Shown piece by piece: positions 1-12,200 of a stretch of DNA of 64,000 bases (its first letter is position 1; every line of letters starts with the position of its first letter). The notes below the pieces were generated by a model. That model was not told the DNA's origin. It saw only the letters and a list, made by a program, of their open reading frames with translations, and ran no database searches. The DNA lies in the NCBI RefSeq assembly GCF_009730915.1, contig NC_052480.1, forward strand, positions 310,001 through 374,000, given 5' to 3'. The translations under genes were made by a program, and so were the position numbers. This DNA is from Dioscorea cayenensis subsp. rotundata. Its lineage: Eukaryota > Streptophyta > Magnoliopsida > Dioscoreales > Dioscoreaceae.

Positions 1-144
1 GCGGCAAGGTAATTATATAATGGCCCGGCCCATGAAACTTGATCCACAGCCCAAATGATCCAAGATGTAACTATATCCCAGGAGATACCTATTCTGATTC
101 CTGAGCTCAAAAATGTATTATTTTCATAAATTCACCTCATTATG

Positions 145-145
<1 letters not shown>

Positions 146-182
<37 letters not shown>
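146..182. repeat. (TA)n microsatellite
   Basis: An uninterrupted TA dinucleotide run. Similar runs recur at 558-581, 3964-3986, 32545-32568, 40659-40685, 50069-50092 and 61888-61909. Confidence 0.95.
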
Positions 183-185
<3 letters not shown>

Positions 186-779
186 ATAGGTATTTTTATT
201 CTAATTTTCTGATATATTACTTTAATTTCTTGATTAAAATGAGATGCCATGAGAAACCAAATGAGAACATATATGTGAAACTTATGACTCAAAAAATAAA
301 TATACGAGTAGGAATAATATTATTCTTATAAACCAGACTAATTAGCATAATAAGTTTATGTGATTTTATACATTTTTTAGGGAAAAGTGATGTCTAGCAC
401 TCATTATTAAAAATCCATTTAGAAATTATGGCTTGTACAATTATAAACCGCACTGCCTCATGATAATGCCCCTTTAATTATTTAAGATTTAATAAAAAAA
501 AAATTTAAATGTGGACAAATGATGGATCCAAACTTTCAACTTTTAATCAAAAGGGAATATATATATATATATATATATATAAAAAGTTCCCAAATACTAT
601 CCTCAAAAAAGAGAGCGATGTTATCAACCCTTGAGCCTTATTCACTCCATGCATTTATTTATAATTGTCATGTATTATTGCATGCTAAATCCAATTTTTA
701 CTTGATAATCATGACATCAACCAATATACTCGTGTCATCTCAAAAGTTCTGCTTCAATGGGGAGCAGTACTTACCACCG

Positions 780-900
780 AACCGTGCCCTCATCTTGCGC
801 AAAATGGGGATCGAACTCGGGGAGCCACGCTCGACACTCGAGGTGAACACCCTACGCAAGAGACCCGATGTTAATAGATCAAATCGTCATTGGCAAAGTT
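780..900 (-). mobile_element. tRNA-like SINE fragment (candidate)
   Basis: On the minus strand the sequence at 819-807 reads GAGTTCGATCCCC, close to the RNA polymerase III box B consensus. Some 40 bases upstream on that strand a TTGCGTAGGGTG segment could be a degenerate box A. The patch is far more GC-rich than its flanks, as expected for a tRNA-derived SINE head. No poly-A or T tail and no target duplication was identified, so this is a weak call. Confidence 0.3.
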
Positions 901-2889
901 CTGCTTCTCTATCAATAGATGATGATTTATCTACTTTTTATAATATATAAAAAAAAATAAATAAATTTTATGAGGGATTTTTTGATTCAATTTTGTGTTG
1001 GTAATAGACTTGTATGTCAAAAGAATTACTTTAAATAATGAAGATTAAAAAAAAAATAAAAACTTTGAAAGGCAAAACCATTTTAGTTCTCTCCGATATA
1101 TATATATGTCATAACATGACCTTTAAGATGCTACTTCAAAGGAATTGAAGTTATATAATTGCTAGTTTTATAAGAAAATATATGTTTTAAAAACAATTCC
1201 CACAAATCCAGTGTCTTATGAATCACAGGCACTAAAGAAAGTTAAAAGAAAGGGTGTGGGTTAGGGAACACCAAGGATTAGCATCCAAATGGAACAAAGC
1301 CGTCATGCACGTCTTATTAGTTATTACTCTGAAAGTTCAACGGAAAACCGACACGAAATGGCTTTCATCACCAAAACAAGGAAAGATAAGAGCTTGGTCT
1401 CCATGCCCAACGGCAACCTTCATTATATTATAACATAAGCTCTCCAAAATGGATTAAAAATCTGCATCCTTTTTCTATTTAGTGGATTTAAAGGCCCATT
1501 TTAAGGCTCCACGTGGAAGCACCGCATGGATTCTGGCTCAAAATAAAAACAAAATGGGAAAATAATAATATATATTTTTAAAAAAATTATATACATTTAT
1601 TTATCCTGATTGTTATTTAATCAACATGTTTAAAGCTTTTCATATCAAATGATTGGCTTGGTTGGCTTTGGTTTGGTTTACTCTTTTATAGTCCAAATAG
1701 TGACGGATTTCCCCCACTATCCGTAAAAAATCGTTAATAATTATGTTGTCCAACAAGCATTAAAAGAGTTCCTGACAAAAACCAAACAAGCATTTGTATT
1801 ATTAAGCCTAAGATTTTATTGTTATTTGTGAAGCTCTCTGGCTTTTACTCTTTGTGCATTTTAGTCAAGACACATAGCATCTTCAATGCTCTACGAACAC
1901 TAGATTGCAGAGGCATTGATGAAAATAAAGCAAAAATGCAGAGGATCAAAATGGGACCTTGTGAATAATGGTTTAACTCTAGTACATAGTCAAACCTACA
2001 GGCTACAGCTATATATATATCTATCTATCTTGGTTTGACATTATGACCATTGTTTTTCCACTTATTAGTATCTCTGTTGTACTGCATGACCCTGAACACG
2101 TTAATTGTATAATTTGCTAATCAGATGCCATACGCAAAATATCATTAATTCCTTTTCTCTAGAACTGGTTTAATATAATGTTCTTCAAAGTAATACTTCT
2201 ATAACCTGCTCTTCTTCAAGGATACCCAAAATTTGAAAACTTTCAAATTTCAGCTATGGATAACTCTTCTTAATTATAAGAACAATGGTACAGTTTTGTT
2301 CATTGAATGAATTATGTTTTTTTCTTTCTTTTTATTTTCTGTTTCATCTTTATTAGTAGATTTAATGTACTAGTATTTTATTTTTTTTATTTCAATAAAT
2401 AAGTGATTTATTCAGTATACACACACATATATATATATTATCATATCATATAATTCAAAAAAACTCATTTAATTCATTATGACTGTGACATACCCCAGCA
2501 GACACCAGGTGGTGATAGATATTCTCCTAAATAAACAAACTAACAAATAGCGTTATTACTTATTAGTAGAAAACGATGGTTTGAATGAATCGTGCCAATG
2601 TGAGCAATGTTACTTACTAGTTACTAAACCGAATTTTGCTAGATAAATTATACCCGCGGAGTATGATAAGGATGGTGTGGTCCAGGGGTAAGCATGAATT
2701 TGGGGATGGGATGGGCCCGTGCTCATCGCTTGAGGTTATCTCCAGGCCCGCCACATGGCCCAACCACTGGTTGCCGGCCCAAGTCCCCGCGCCATCCCTT
2801 CAAAACCCCCACCACCCCCCTTGCTCTCTCTCTCCACCGAATCACAGCCCCCAAATTCCATCTCTCCCTCTCGCCCGCGCCTTCCAGCC

Positions 2890-5739
2890 ATGCCTGACGA
2901 CCTCGCCGATGACTTGAAAAGCATGAGCTTCGACTCTTCGGACCGGTCCGGCTCCGGGACGATGTCGGCTGGCTCCTCCTCCGGTTCGGGATCGAGTATC
3001 AGCACCGCAAAGCCCCATAAGCCCGATGATCCAAGCCTGAAGGCGATCCGGCGGCAGAGATCCGCAGACACTGGAAATGATTCGATCTCGTTCAATGATC
3101 TGAGATTCTTGAAGAGATTGGGGAGCGGGGACATAGGGAGTGTGTACCTGGCGGAGCTGAAGGGTGGGGAAGGGAGGGAGAGGTGTTTAATGGCGGCGAA
3201 GGTGATGGATAAGAAGGAGCTAGAAGGGCGGAACAAGGAGGGCAGGGCGAGGACGGAGAAGGAGATCCTGGAGTTATTAGACCACCCGTTCCTCCCCAGG
3301 CTCTATGGATGCGCTGAGAATGAGCGGTGGTCTTGTCTGCTGACCGAGTTCTGCCCCGGCGGCGATCTCCATGTGCTTCGCCAGCGGCAACCTGCGAAGC
3401 GCTTCGACGAGTCCGCTGTCAGGTGCGTGCTCATCATGTTAGCTTGGCTCGTTCCTTCCTTCGTGTTGCCATTTTTTCTATTTTTTTTTTAATAGGAATA
3501 ATAATTATATTTCTCCATTTATTTTTTTGTTATTTTGTTATTTTTTTTTTTTATTTTTTTAAAAAATGGGCATTTTAGAACCATTCGCTCTATTTTTGGC
3601 GTAATTGTTTATGAATTTTATTAATCCTAAATTATTAGGTGTTAAAGCAAGGCACTGATTGGACTGTTGCGTCTAGTTATTGGGCTTGACTATAATTAGA
3701 TGAGGGCTCCTCTGATGTGCAGTAGAACCAACCACTACTAATTTCATGATCTTTTTTTGTTTTTGCCTATAATGGCTTGACTTGACGGATGATTCATTGA
3801 TGCCTCACGTGAAAAACACAACTCACTGTAGCAGTTTAGTTCAATTACGGTTATACTGTAGTTTAATGTAAATAAAAAATTTAAAAGAAAAAAATGGTTG
3901 GGCCCCACACCGAATTTAACCATTCTGAGGAGGGGAGGGTATAAAGTTATAAACTTTTATTACTATATATATATATATATATATATTTTGAGTAATTTAT
4001 TTTGGGAGTCCAAAAGCATCTGCACTGCACAGACGCTGTTTTTTCTAGACCCTGGCAGTGTTGGCAGCAACTGGTTGGCTGTAAGATGTACACTGACATG
4101 CATTCATTTATTGCCTACATTCCAATTGACCAGACCGCCGGGGCCACTCGAAGGGCACCGGAATGAATCCAAAAACAAAAGGACCAATCCCATAGGACCT
4201 AATAGCAGCAGCCATTCGGTTACTGTTGGTCCCGGAGTGGGACAATCAGCCTCCATAACAGTCACAATTGTTGGAACTCATCCATCTCAACAAATCTGAC
4301 TGAAACCAACATTCCTGTGCGATAAGACCACACACGATCGCATCTGAATTAATGTGCAATAGCTCCCCGATGGAGATGTGCCACATAATTGATGTTTCTA
4401 TCTGAATCAATAGAGTTTTTAAGTTAGCTGGGACTAGTTGTCCAACTCTCCAGATGGGTCCACCGTTTCCCATCTCTCACCGACTACTGATCAACTGTTT
4501 GATACTTAGACACGGTTTCTTCATTTCAAACAGTGATAGTCTTGCTCTTGGTATATACTGTATAGTCCATGATTAGTTATTTTGATTTTTATATTTATGT
4601 TTGTATTTAATTTTCAAATTATACACAAACATATTTACTTTTTTTTTTTAAAAAAAAAAAAATTTTTAATTAAATTTGAAAGTAGAATAATAGATTATTA
4701 CATTATTAACGATGAAATTGAAAGACCAAAACTACAATAAAAAAAATAATAATATTTGATTAGAGTTTTCACAACCTTTGTGTGTAACGTGAATAGTTTC
4801 AGCTTTAGCATTTGACTTTGCGGGTGGACATCAATATAATAATTATAATAATAAAATAAAAAAAGTAACTGTGAATCTGGGCCTCGTGGTTATTAAATTA
4901 AGAAAAGCTGGCGTTAGTTTTGCAGGTTCTACGCTTCGGAAGTGATGGTGGCCCTAGAATACATCCACATGCTGGGGATCGTGTACCGGGATCTAAAGCC
5001 CGAAAACGTGCTGGTCCGTTCCGACGGCCACATCATGCTCACAGACTTCGACCTCTCTCTCAAATGCGAGGGTCCCACCAACACCCCCGCCCAGATCATC
5101 ACAGACAAGAACCCGCTCATCCTCTCCAGCCATTCCGCCGCCACCGATCCTCCCCCTTTCGCCGCCGCTTCTTGCATCCTCCCCGCCTGCATGGTCCCCG
5201 CCGTCTCATGCCTCCACCCCAAACGCCGCCGTAAGAAGCGGCCCGGCCGCCGTGGCCCTGAACTCGAGTTCGTTGCCGAACCTGTCGACCTCCGCTCTAT
5301 GTCCTTCGTCGGTACACATGAGTACTTAGCCCCTGAAATTGTCTCCGGCGAGGGCCACGGTTCCACCGTCGATTGGTGGACACTTGGTATCCTCATCTAC
5401 GAGCTTCTTTACGGGTTTACGCCGTTCAAGGGTGGCGACAACGAGCTCACCCTTGCTAACATCGTGGCCCGCGCTCTAGATTTTCCTAAAGATCCCCCGG
5501 TCTCGGTTACTACCAAGGATCTCATCACCGGTCTATTATCCAAAGACCCATCTAAGCGACTGGGCTCCACCATGGGCGCCACCGCCCTCAAACGCCACCC
5601 CTTCTTCAACTCTGTCAACTGGGCTTTGCTTCGCTGCACCTCCCCGCCTTACATCCCCCCAAGTTTCAGTAGCAGTAGTAACAGTCACGACGTCTCGGAC
5701 GATAGCGGGCCCGATGATAGTCTTGTGGATTATTATTAA
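2890..5739 (+). CDS. PID: AGC-family protein kinase, PINOID/PINOID2-like
   Basis: Two exons, 2890-3422 and 4926-5739, joined across a 1503-base GT..AG intron that splits an Arg codon in phase 2, give 448 residues. The Gly-rich loop GSGDIG is at 78-83, the ATP lysine is K104 in AAKV, the helix-C glutamate is E123, the catalytic loop YRDLKPEN has D200, and the plant AGCVIII signature DFD replaces DFG at 218-220. An insertion of about 80 residues precedes [12 protein letters not shown]; it holds a basic cluster (about 277-287) and several Cys. The family phosphorylates PIN auxin efflux carriers at the plasma membrane. The C-terminus (SLVDYY) lacks a PDK1-type FxxF motif. The frame is open upstream to an ATG at 2755, adding 45 Pro/Ser-rich residues; I chose 2890 because the family N-terminus fits and the ATG context is good. 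Whether it is the PID or PID2 orthologue needs a tree. Confidence 0.93.
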
Positions 5740-7406
5740 ATTTTATAATAATTAATAATAATTTTATTGAGGGGGAAAAAAAAAAAAGTAAAACGTGGGG
5801 CTGGCACGTGAGGTGAGGTGAGGAGGTAAGGTGTGGGGGCGGGAGGGACACGATAAGCTGAGAGGCGTTGTTGGTTCGCGCCGGCCGTGGACCCAACCCG
5901 CGTGCGCTGTCGCGGGGCCGCCCGGGCCATTAGTTTACATTTTTTTTTTCTATTGGTATAGCCGCTCACATGATGGATGGATGTATGCAATGCATGGGGA
6001 TAGAGGTCTTTCTTCTTTGCTGCTTCTCATTTATTTATCTAAATGGATTCTTGCCACACTGAAAAGTCTATACATATAGGTCATATTGGTGGGTTTCTTT
6101 TATTCATGATGATGATGATGAGTTTTGGGGGGTGTCTCAATAATTGTGTCTGTTTGTGGTTGTGGGATCTTTGGGGGGCAAGTGCTGGTATAAGTATTGT
6201 CTGGATATGCTCCGGGACTTTCAGAGTTTGATGAGAGGCAAGACGAGACAATAACATAGAAAGTGACCCCTTGCTTCTTGATCTCTCCATGACTCCATCC
6301 TTTGATAAAAAGTAGTAAGTATGTAAACCTTTGTGTTAAGGATTGTCCAGTGGCTCACACATCCTCATCTTCTTTCCCCTGCTCCTTTGCCGGTCTGCTT
6401 ATGATTGTGAAGGGACTGAGTTTGACTGGGACATCATGGTCCCCAGTTCCATCAGGTGACTAACACAGTAACACAACACGGCAATGGCAGTAACTTGGTG
6501 GATTTAGTTTACGTGATCGTTAGTTTTTCTGAATGTCAAATGAGATGGACCTTAACAAGCATAAAAGTTTGATTTTCTGTGTTCTACAATGGATGCCTTT
6601 TGCTAATATTGATTGAAGAGTGTGAATGGTATGGGCCAGTCTGTTCAAAGTCCTTGTCCGGATAAATAGAAGCATGGAAAAGGATTATGGGCTGATATTT
6701 TCTTCTTTAATGTTCAAACTTCAAACTGGTCTCATGAACGTATGGCTACTATTTAGGCAGAGACAAGAGGATATGGTGGGTTTTCAAAACAGCTGAATGA
6801 CCCCAACATCGCCTGATATAATTCATGCAAGTGGATTGTGTACATGTCCCAAGGCTTTAGATATTTTTCTCAAGCATAGTTTCCAACATTATCAAGCCCA
6901 ACATAAGGGTATCAGCAATTTCTATCATGATAAACTATAGCCTCTATCATGATAAACTATAGCATCGCGGCCAGACAAACAGCATCCCTGCAATGCAGGT
7001 TAAGCGTGAGATGTTTCCACGAATCATGCATGTCTGACTTTTTTAAATGCATTTTAACCAAAAACATCTCATGCATTTCATTCTAGCTCCTCGTTGACCT
7101 TGAATCACAGCTTTGACAATATAGAGAAATCTCAAGTACATAGAAATTAATTAGAAATCAACAATGAAAAGATGCACAGGTTAATCTGCCGAAACAAAAT
7201 GTTGCATTAAAAGAGAATGAAAAAGAAAACCCTTCACTGTCACTGTACCTATTCCAAACTTGTTTGTTCATTGAACACAAAAAGAGGTTGGCTTGAAATG
7301 GCCTATGTTCTAGAAATAAAGATAAAGCCCTATAGTACCAGAAGTTAACATCCTTGCCAGAGTGCATAAATTGACAATCCACCGAAAGGTGATTCCCAAG
7401 AAACAA
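5740..7406. other. Intergenic region between kinase and P2 genes
   Basis: No supported gene. The first part is probably the kinase 3' UTR. A GC-rich patch lies at about 5790-5935, a short (GAT)n run near 6107-6121, and a 22-base direct repeat at 6921-6964. The right end should contain the 3' UTR of the minus-strand P2 gene. Confidence 0.6.
6921..6964. repeat. 22-bp tandem duplication with palindromic core
   Basis: The unit TCTATCATGATAAACTATAG plus two bases occurs twice in tandem with near-perfect identity; each copy carries the palindrome ATCATGAT. Confidence 0.85.
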
Positions 7407-8699
7407 TTAATCAAACAAGCTGAAGCCCATATCCTGCAGAGACCATGAACAATAAAAAAAACTTTAATTTCATGACTCAGAGAGAGAAGAAGAGTGTGCT
7501 ACTATTCAAATATTTAAGCAAGCAAAAAAAAAAAAATCTAGGTCAGCTTCCTCTGCTTCTGACAAATATAAAAGGGCAAACTAGCAAACTTTGAAATATC
7601 AAAGCAAAATAATACACAATTATTAAAGAGCTTACATCATCTGACTCTTCCTTCTCCTCAACCTTCTCTTCCTTCTTTGGCTCAGCTGCAGCGGGGCCAG
7701 CAGTGGAAGCCCCTCCGGCAGGAGTTGCCACCACAAGGGCACCACCACCACCACCACCAGCAGGCACTGATGCCAATTTCTCCTTACCCAAAGCGATAAG
7801 CTCAGTTATGTCTTTGCCCTTAACTTCAGATAAGAAGAACTCAAACTTATCTTCATCAGTTTCAGCTCCAACTGTCACATAAGAGAAAAGTCATATTTAC
7901 TAGCAAAGAAAACTCAAGCATTGGAAAAACAACAAGTAGCATTGATACAATGTTTAAAATGTCATTGGTTAGTGACTGGCATGTTTGATTATATAAACTG
8001 ATGTGAAAAGATTTAGCAATTCCACAGATGGAATTTTCATGCAATGTTGATTCTCATAAAATGATAGTTAAGCTGTCACTTTAGGGGGTGATGTTATTTC
8101 ACTTTCTATTTTCTCAAGTGCATTGGTGAAGTACTTCCTAAGTAGGCTTTTAGGACCATAAACATTTCTATTGGCATGCATAAGCTTTTTTAAATCACAC
8201 AATATATACCTTAAAAAGACATATGCTACACAAAAGAAAAGATATTAACAAGGAAATCATAATACTGATCATATTGATCGAATCTCTAAAAAGGATTTAT
8301 TGATTAACAACTTCAAACTACAACTATTTTCTTGTTTAATTTAAAAAATCAAATTACAAACTGAAGTAGCACAACATTATATAATTCAACAAGACAAAAA
8401 GTTGCCACATTAAACTTTCCAAATTCCCTTTAACAATCATCAGTCAAATGGAAGCAAAGAAGACAATCTCCAGATAACAAATACTCCCATCAGTGATCAC
8501 CACAAGGAACTATCACATTCATGCAGAAATTCAAGTAGAATAGCATAGCATTATACAATCTTAACATGACAAAAATTTGAAACCTTGGAGTTGCAGGACA
8601 TTGTATAGCACCTGATCCAAGGATATTCTTCAGATCATCAGCAGAAGGGCTCAAGTTCCCACCAAGCAAAGCAAGCAAATAGGCAGCAATGACCTTCAT
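7407..8699 (-). CDS. RPP2: 60S acidic ribosomal protein P2
   Basis: Three coding exons on the minus strand, 8699-8612, 7871-7636 and 7433-7407, give 116 residues. The product begins [14 protein letters not shown], carries the P2 core ([18 protein letters not shown], then [15 protein letters not shown]), an Ala/Gly hinge, a Lys/Glu-rich tail, and ends in the invariant [12 protein letters not shown]1/P2 heterodimers bind P0 to form the lateral stalk of the large subunit, which recruits translational GTPases. The last exon encodes only DMGFSLFD and the stop. A GT..AG intron also fits in the 5' leader, donor at 8856 and acceptor at 8701, so the first exon is probably non-coding. Length and ends match the family closely. 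Confidence 0.96.
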
Positions 8700-8915
8700 T
8701 CTATAAACAGAACAAAATCACGTATACAACTGAACACTAACACTTAATAATCAAACATATGAACATCAACACTCTCATCATAATCAAACAAGTATGAAGA
8801 TGATACATTCATGCATGAACAAGAGAAAAAAATCAACAAGAGAGATGATTGCTCACCTGAAACGGCTGGTGATGAAGTTCTCGTTTGAGCTTCTTCGGCC
8901 GCAGAGAGGTTTTTC

Positions 8916-8923
8916 TAGGGTTT
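8916..8923 (-). promoter_or_regulatory. telo-box in P2 leader
   Basis: AAACCCTA on the minus strand lies just downstream of the TATA-like element of P2. Telo-boxes are a known common feature of plant ribosomal-protein promoters and leaders. Confidence 0.75.
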
Positions 8924-9159
8924 CCTCGATGGGACCAAACCAGCGCTTTCTTATAATAAATAAAATACTACGATGAATACCATGCGTTGAATAGATCTTG
9001 ACCGTTTGTTAACGATCGAATGGTTGATGACTTCTCCTGGTCTGATTGATTCAACGGTGGATGTTGTCCAGTTTCTGGATCTGATGACGTCACGGCCATG
9101 GTTCGGAAATATTGAAACTAAGCCAGGGTTATTTTCGCCTTTATGAAAATGGCGGCAGC

Positions 9160-9167
9160 GCGGGAAA
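9160..9167 (-). promoter_or_regulatory. E2F-type site (TTTCCCGC)
   Basis: GCGGGAAA on the plus strand matches the E2F consensus TTTSSCGC on the minus strand. It sits about 105 bases upstream of the POL2A start codon. E2F control of replication genes in S phase is established; occupancy here is inferred. Confidence 0.7.
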
Positions 9168-9223
9168 ATATCCTTTATGAAAGGGCTTCATCCCGCCCTT
9201 GAGAAAGGTTCAGGGTTTCGATC

Positions 9224-9231
9224 TAGGGTTT
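9224..9231 (+). promoter_or_regulatory. telo-box in POL2A leader
   Basis: TAGGGTTT lies about 40 bases before the POL2A start codon. A related CAGGGTTT is just upstream. Confidence 0.65.
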
Positions 9232-9270
9232 CTGATCTACTCTATCGATCCGGGCTGGAGATCATCGGCC

Positions 9271-12200
9271 ATGAATGGCGATGCTCGGAGGAGAGTTAGG
9301 GGTGACTCCCGAGGCATATCGAAGCAGAAGCTCCGGATCTCGGCTGAAGAGGAGCTTGAATCGAAGCTAGGTTTCAGTCCTTTCACCGAAGGCGAGAAGC
9401 GGCTCGGTTGGCTTCTCACTGTAGCCTCTGTGAGAAATTCATTCCCTTAATCTGGTTTTGATTATTGTTTCATTTGGCCTTTTGTGATTATAATTCCGCT
9501 AAATTTTTGGATGTCTTCTGATTTGCAGTCATCTTGGGAGGATCAAGATACAAGCAAGATCTACAGCTGTGTTGACCTTTACTTTGTTACGCAGGTAAGG
9601 ATTTTGAAATTCTTTTCCTCTTTTCATGTAAAATAGAATTATCCGATGTTCAGCTGAAGCTGGATCTGCATATGATGTTTTGGTACAGGATGGATCCACA
9701 TTCAAAGCAAAACACAAGTTTCGGCCTTATTTCTATGCTGCTGCCAAGGTAAGTATGGGTCTGATTTGGAGAGAGTGGCGAAGTTGCATCCTTTTTCGAT
9801 TGTCTCATGCCTGTATTCTTGGGTGATCATTTGTTATCACTTGTGATGCTGTAGGACAAAATGGAGTCTGAGGTTGAGGCGTATCTCAAGAGACGCTATG
9901 AATCATACATTGCCAACATAGATATCATAGATAAAGAAGATTTATCTTTGGTAAGCTGCTAACAGGTTTTTAGTTTACTGATTGTACATTAGCCTTAGCA
10001 GCGAATTCTTCTGTGAAAGATGTAATTTTTGGCTTTTTCTAAATGGTTTCTTTTGATATGGCAGAGAAATCATCTGTCTGGTTTATGTAGGTCATATTTG
10101 AAGATATGCTTTGATACTGTACAGCAATTAATGCATGTAAAGAATGATCTGCTGCATGTTGTTGAAAGGAACCAATCAAAACTGGATACTTCTGAAGCAT
10201 TTGAGTCCATATACAGTGATAAGAGGTAGATGTGCATTTAAATACATCTTCTCTATAATCACCTTGGTAGATTTACTTTTACTTTTAATTTTTTCCCCAT
10301 CTGATGCATCAATAGGTGGAAGTTTCCATTCTGTGCATTGTTCTTTATCACTAGTCATCTGTTTGCCTGAGCATACTTCACTTTGTCTGTATATCTTTCT
10401 TTTTCATGGTTGTGTTGTATAACTTTACTCTTTCTTTGTTTGTAATGGCTATTATGCTCTTATTTTCAGCAGAGTGGAAAGACCACAAGATTATTTGGAC
10501 TGCATTATTGATTTACGTGAATATGATGTTCCATATCATGTTCGCTTTGCGATTGATATGGGTAAGGGGTACTTGTCATGCATCTCATTCTGCCTCATCC
10601 TTTTTGACTCCATTCATCGTCATACCGTTCTTACTATTGAAATATTGTGCAGATGTTAGGTGTGGACAGTGGTATGATGTTAGTGTTTCCGTTGAGGGTG
10701 TTGAGTTAAAGAAAAGAGCTGATCTTCTTCAACGTGCTGAAGTTCATGTTTGTGCATTTGATATAGAGACAACGAAACTACCTTTGAAATTTCCTGATGC
10801 TGAATATGACATCATTATGATGATATCATACATGATAGATGGGCAAGGGCACCTTATAATCAATCGAGAGGTGAGATTTAGTTTCAAATACTCCTCAGAT
10901 GTCAATTTGTTTAATCAAAGCTTTGTCTACCAATAATTCTAAAAAAACTAATTGTTTGTGGTTAGAATGATTAGAGTACTTTTATATGCCATGCCTGGAG
11001 CTGCCCTTCATGCACATTACATCATTGCTCTTCTGATTCCTTGGCTACATATACTTTGACTTGCTTCTTTCTTATAATGTAGTGTGTGGGGAATGATATC
11101 GAGGATCTGGAATATACCCCAAAACCTGAATTTGAAGGTTTGTTCAAAGTTCAAAATGTCAAAGATGAGGTATTCTGTCCTCAACACATTTAAGTTGTTC
11201 TTTGGTGGTGTATATGCTTTGTGTTTTATATTTTCAAATTTTCTTCTTGTCATGCTCATTGCAGAAAGAGCTTCTCAGGGTATGGTTTGACCACATGAAA
11301 AAGGTGAAACCTGGAATTTATGTTACTTATAACGGTGATTTTTTTGATTGGCCATTCTTAGAGAAAAGAGCTGCTCATCATGGGATTATAATGAGTGAGG
11401 TATGGAGGGGACCAAATTTTTAATTTCTTCCATACAATGTTTCTGTGGTTTGTATTGGCATTTATATTTGATGGCACAGTAGTTCACACTTCACAGATGC
11501 CATTGTGAAGGTGGCCAAAGTTTAATTTCTTCTCTGAAATATGTTGTTGTTGCTGCTCATTGTTTTAACTTGATCCGGTGCTAAGACCAATTGTCATATT
11601 GAATATTTCTTTGCAACACTTGAGGCTGGGTCTTCATTAAGTGCATGCTCTTTGAATTGTCAGTTTCTTCAAAGCTATGCTTTTGACTCTTGGAGGGTTC
11701 CTTGATGTATTGCGATTGGTTATAAAATAAAGCATGGCGTCTGATGCGCTTTCATGCCTATTTACATTTCAAAGAGTGTATGCAGTTTGAAGTTTTTCTG
11801 ATGCTAAGCCTTGTTAAGGTTCTGAGAAAAACTTTACCAGCATCTGATTCCTGTCCTGTATGGATATGATGTTGTCCATGCATGTCATGCTGGTCTGCCT
11901 TTCCAAATGCTTTTACCTATAAGAATCCCCTGCATTATAATGTAAGGTGTTAGAACTTATGCAACTGTTGCTGCAAAGTTGTTGATTGTAAAAGTAGCTG
12001 TGAAATTATCTATATCCGTAGTATTCTATTAACTTCTTTTGCTATGGAATTTACATTTATGAAGTGAGAAGAGATATGTTTGTTGCAGTTTTGTTTAGTT
12101 ACTTATTGAGAAGGCCAAATTTGTCTTTTCTGCAGTTGGTTAGGAGAAGCAAATGTAATTTGCTTACATGTTTTTTTGATATCTGAGGTTTAATTCATGC

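Larger units (their letters stand above)
1..2635. other. Gene-poor AT-rich spacer
   Basis: No reading frame here has coding character; the short open frames run through microsatellites. The stretch holds (TA)n runs near 146-182 and 558-581, A- and T-rich tracts, and one GC-richer patch around 780-900 that looks tRNA-derived and is listed separately. The last few hundred bases before 2755 probably contain the promoter and leader of the downstream kinase. Confidence 0.7.
8857..9270. promoter_or_regulatory. Divergent promoter region between P2 and POL2A
   Basis: The P2 leader reads leftward and the polymerase epsilon leader reads rightward from a common stretch of roughly 250-300 bases. It contains a TATA-like TTATAATAAAT near 8951-8961 suited to P2, telo-boxes facing each gene, and an E2F-type site nearer the polymerase. 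No separate promoter is visible elsewhere, so shared regulation is inferred. Confidence 0.7.

Noticed and set aside
519..950. 143-residue open frame
   Set aside because: It runs through a (TA)n microsatellite and a tRNA-like patch; no coding character.
4929..5396. Long minus-strand open frame opposite kinase exon 2
   Set aside because: It mirrors a GC-rich coding exon, has no family features, and the plus strand encodes an unambiguous kinase.
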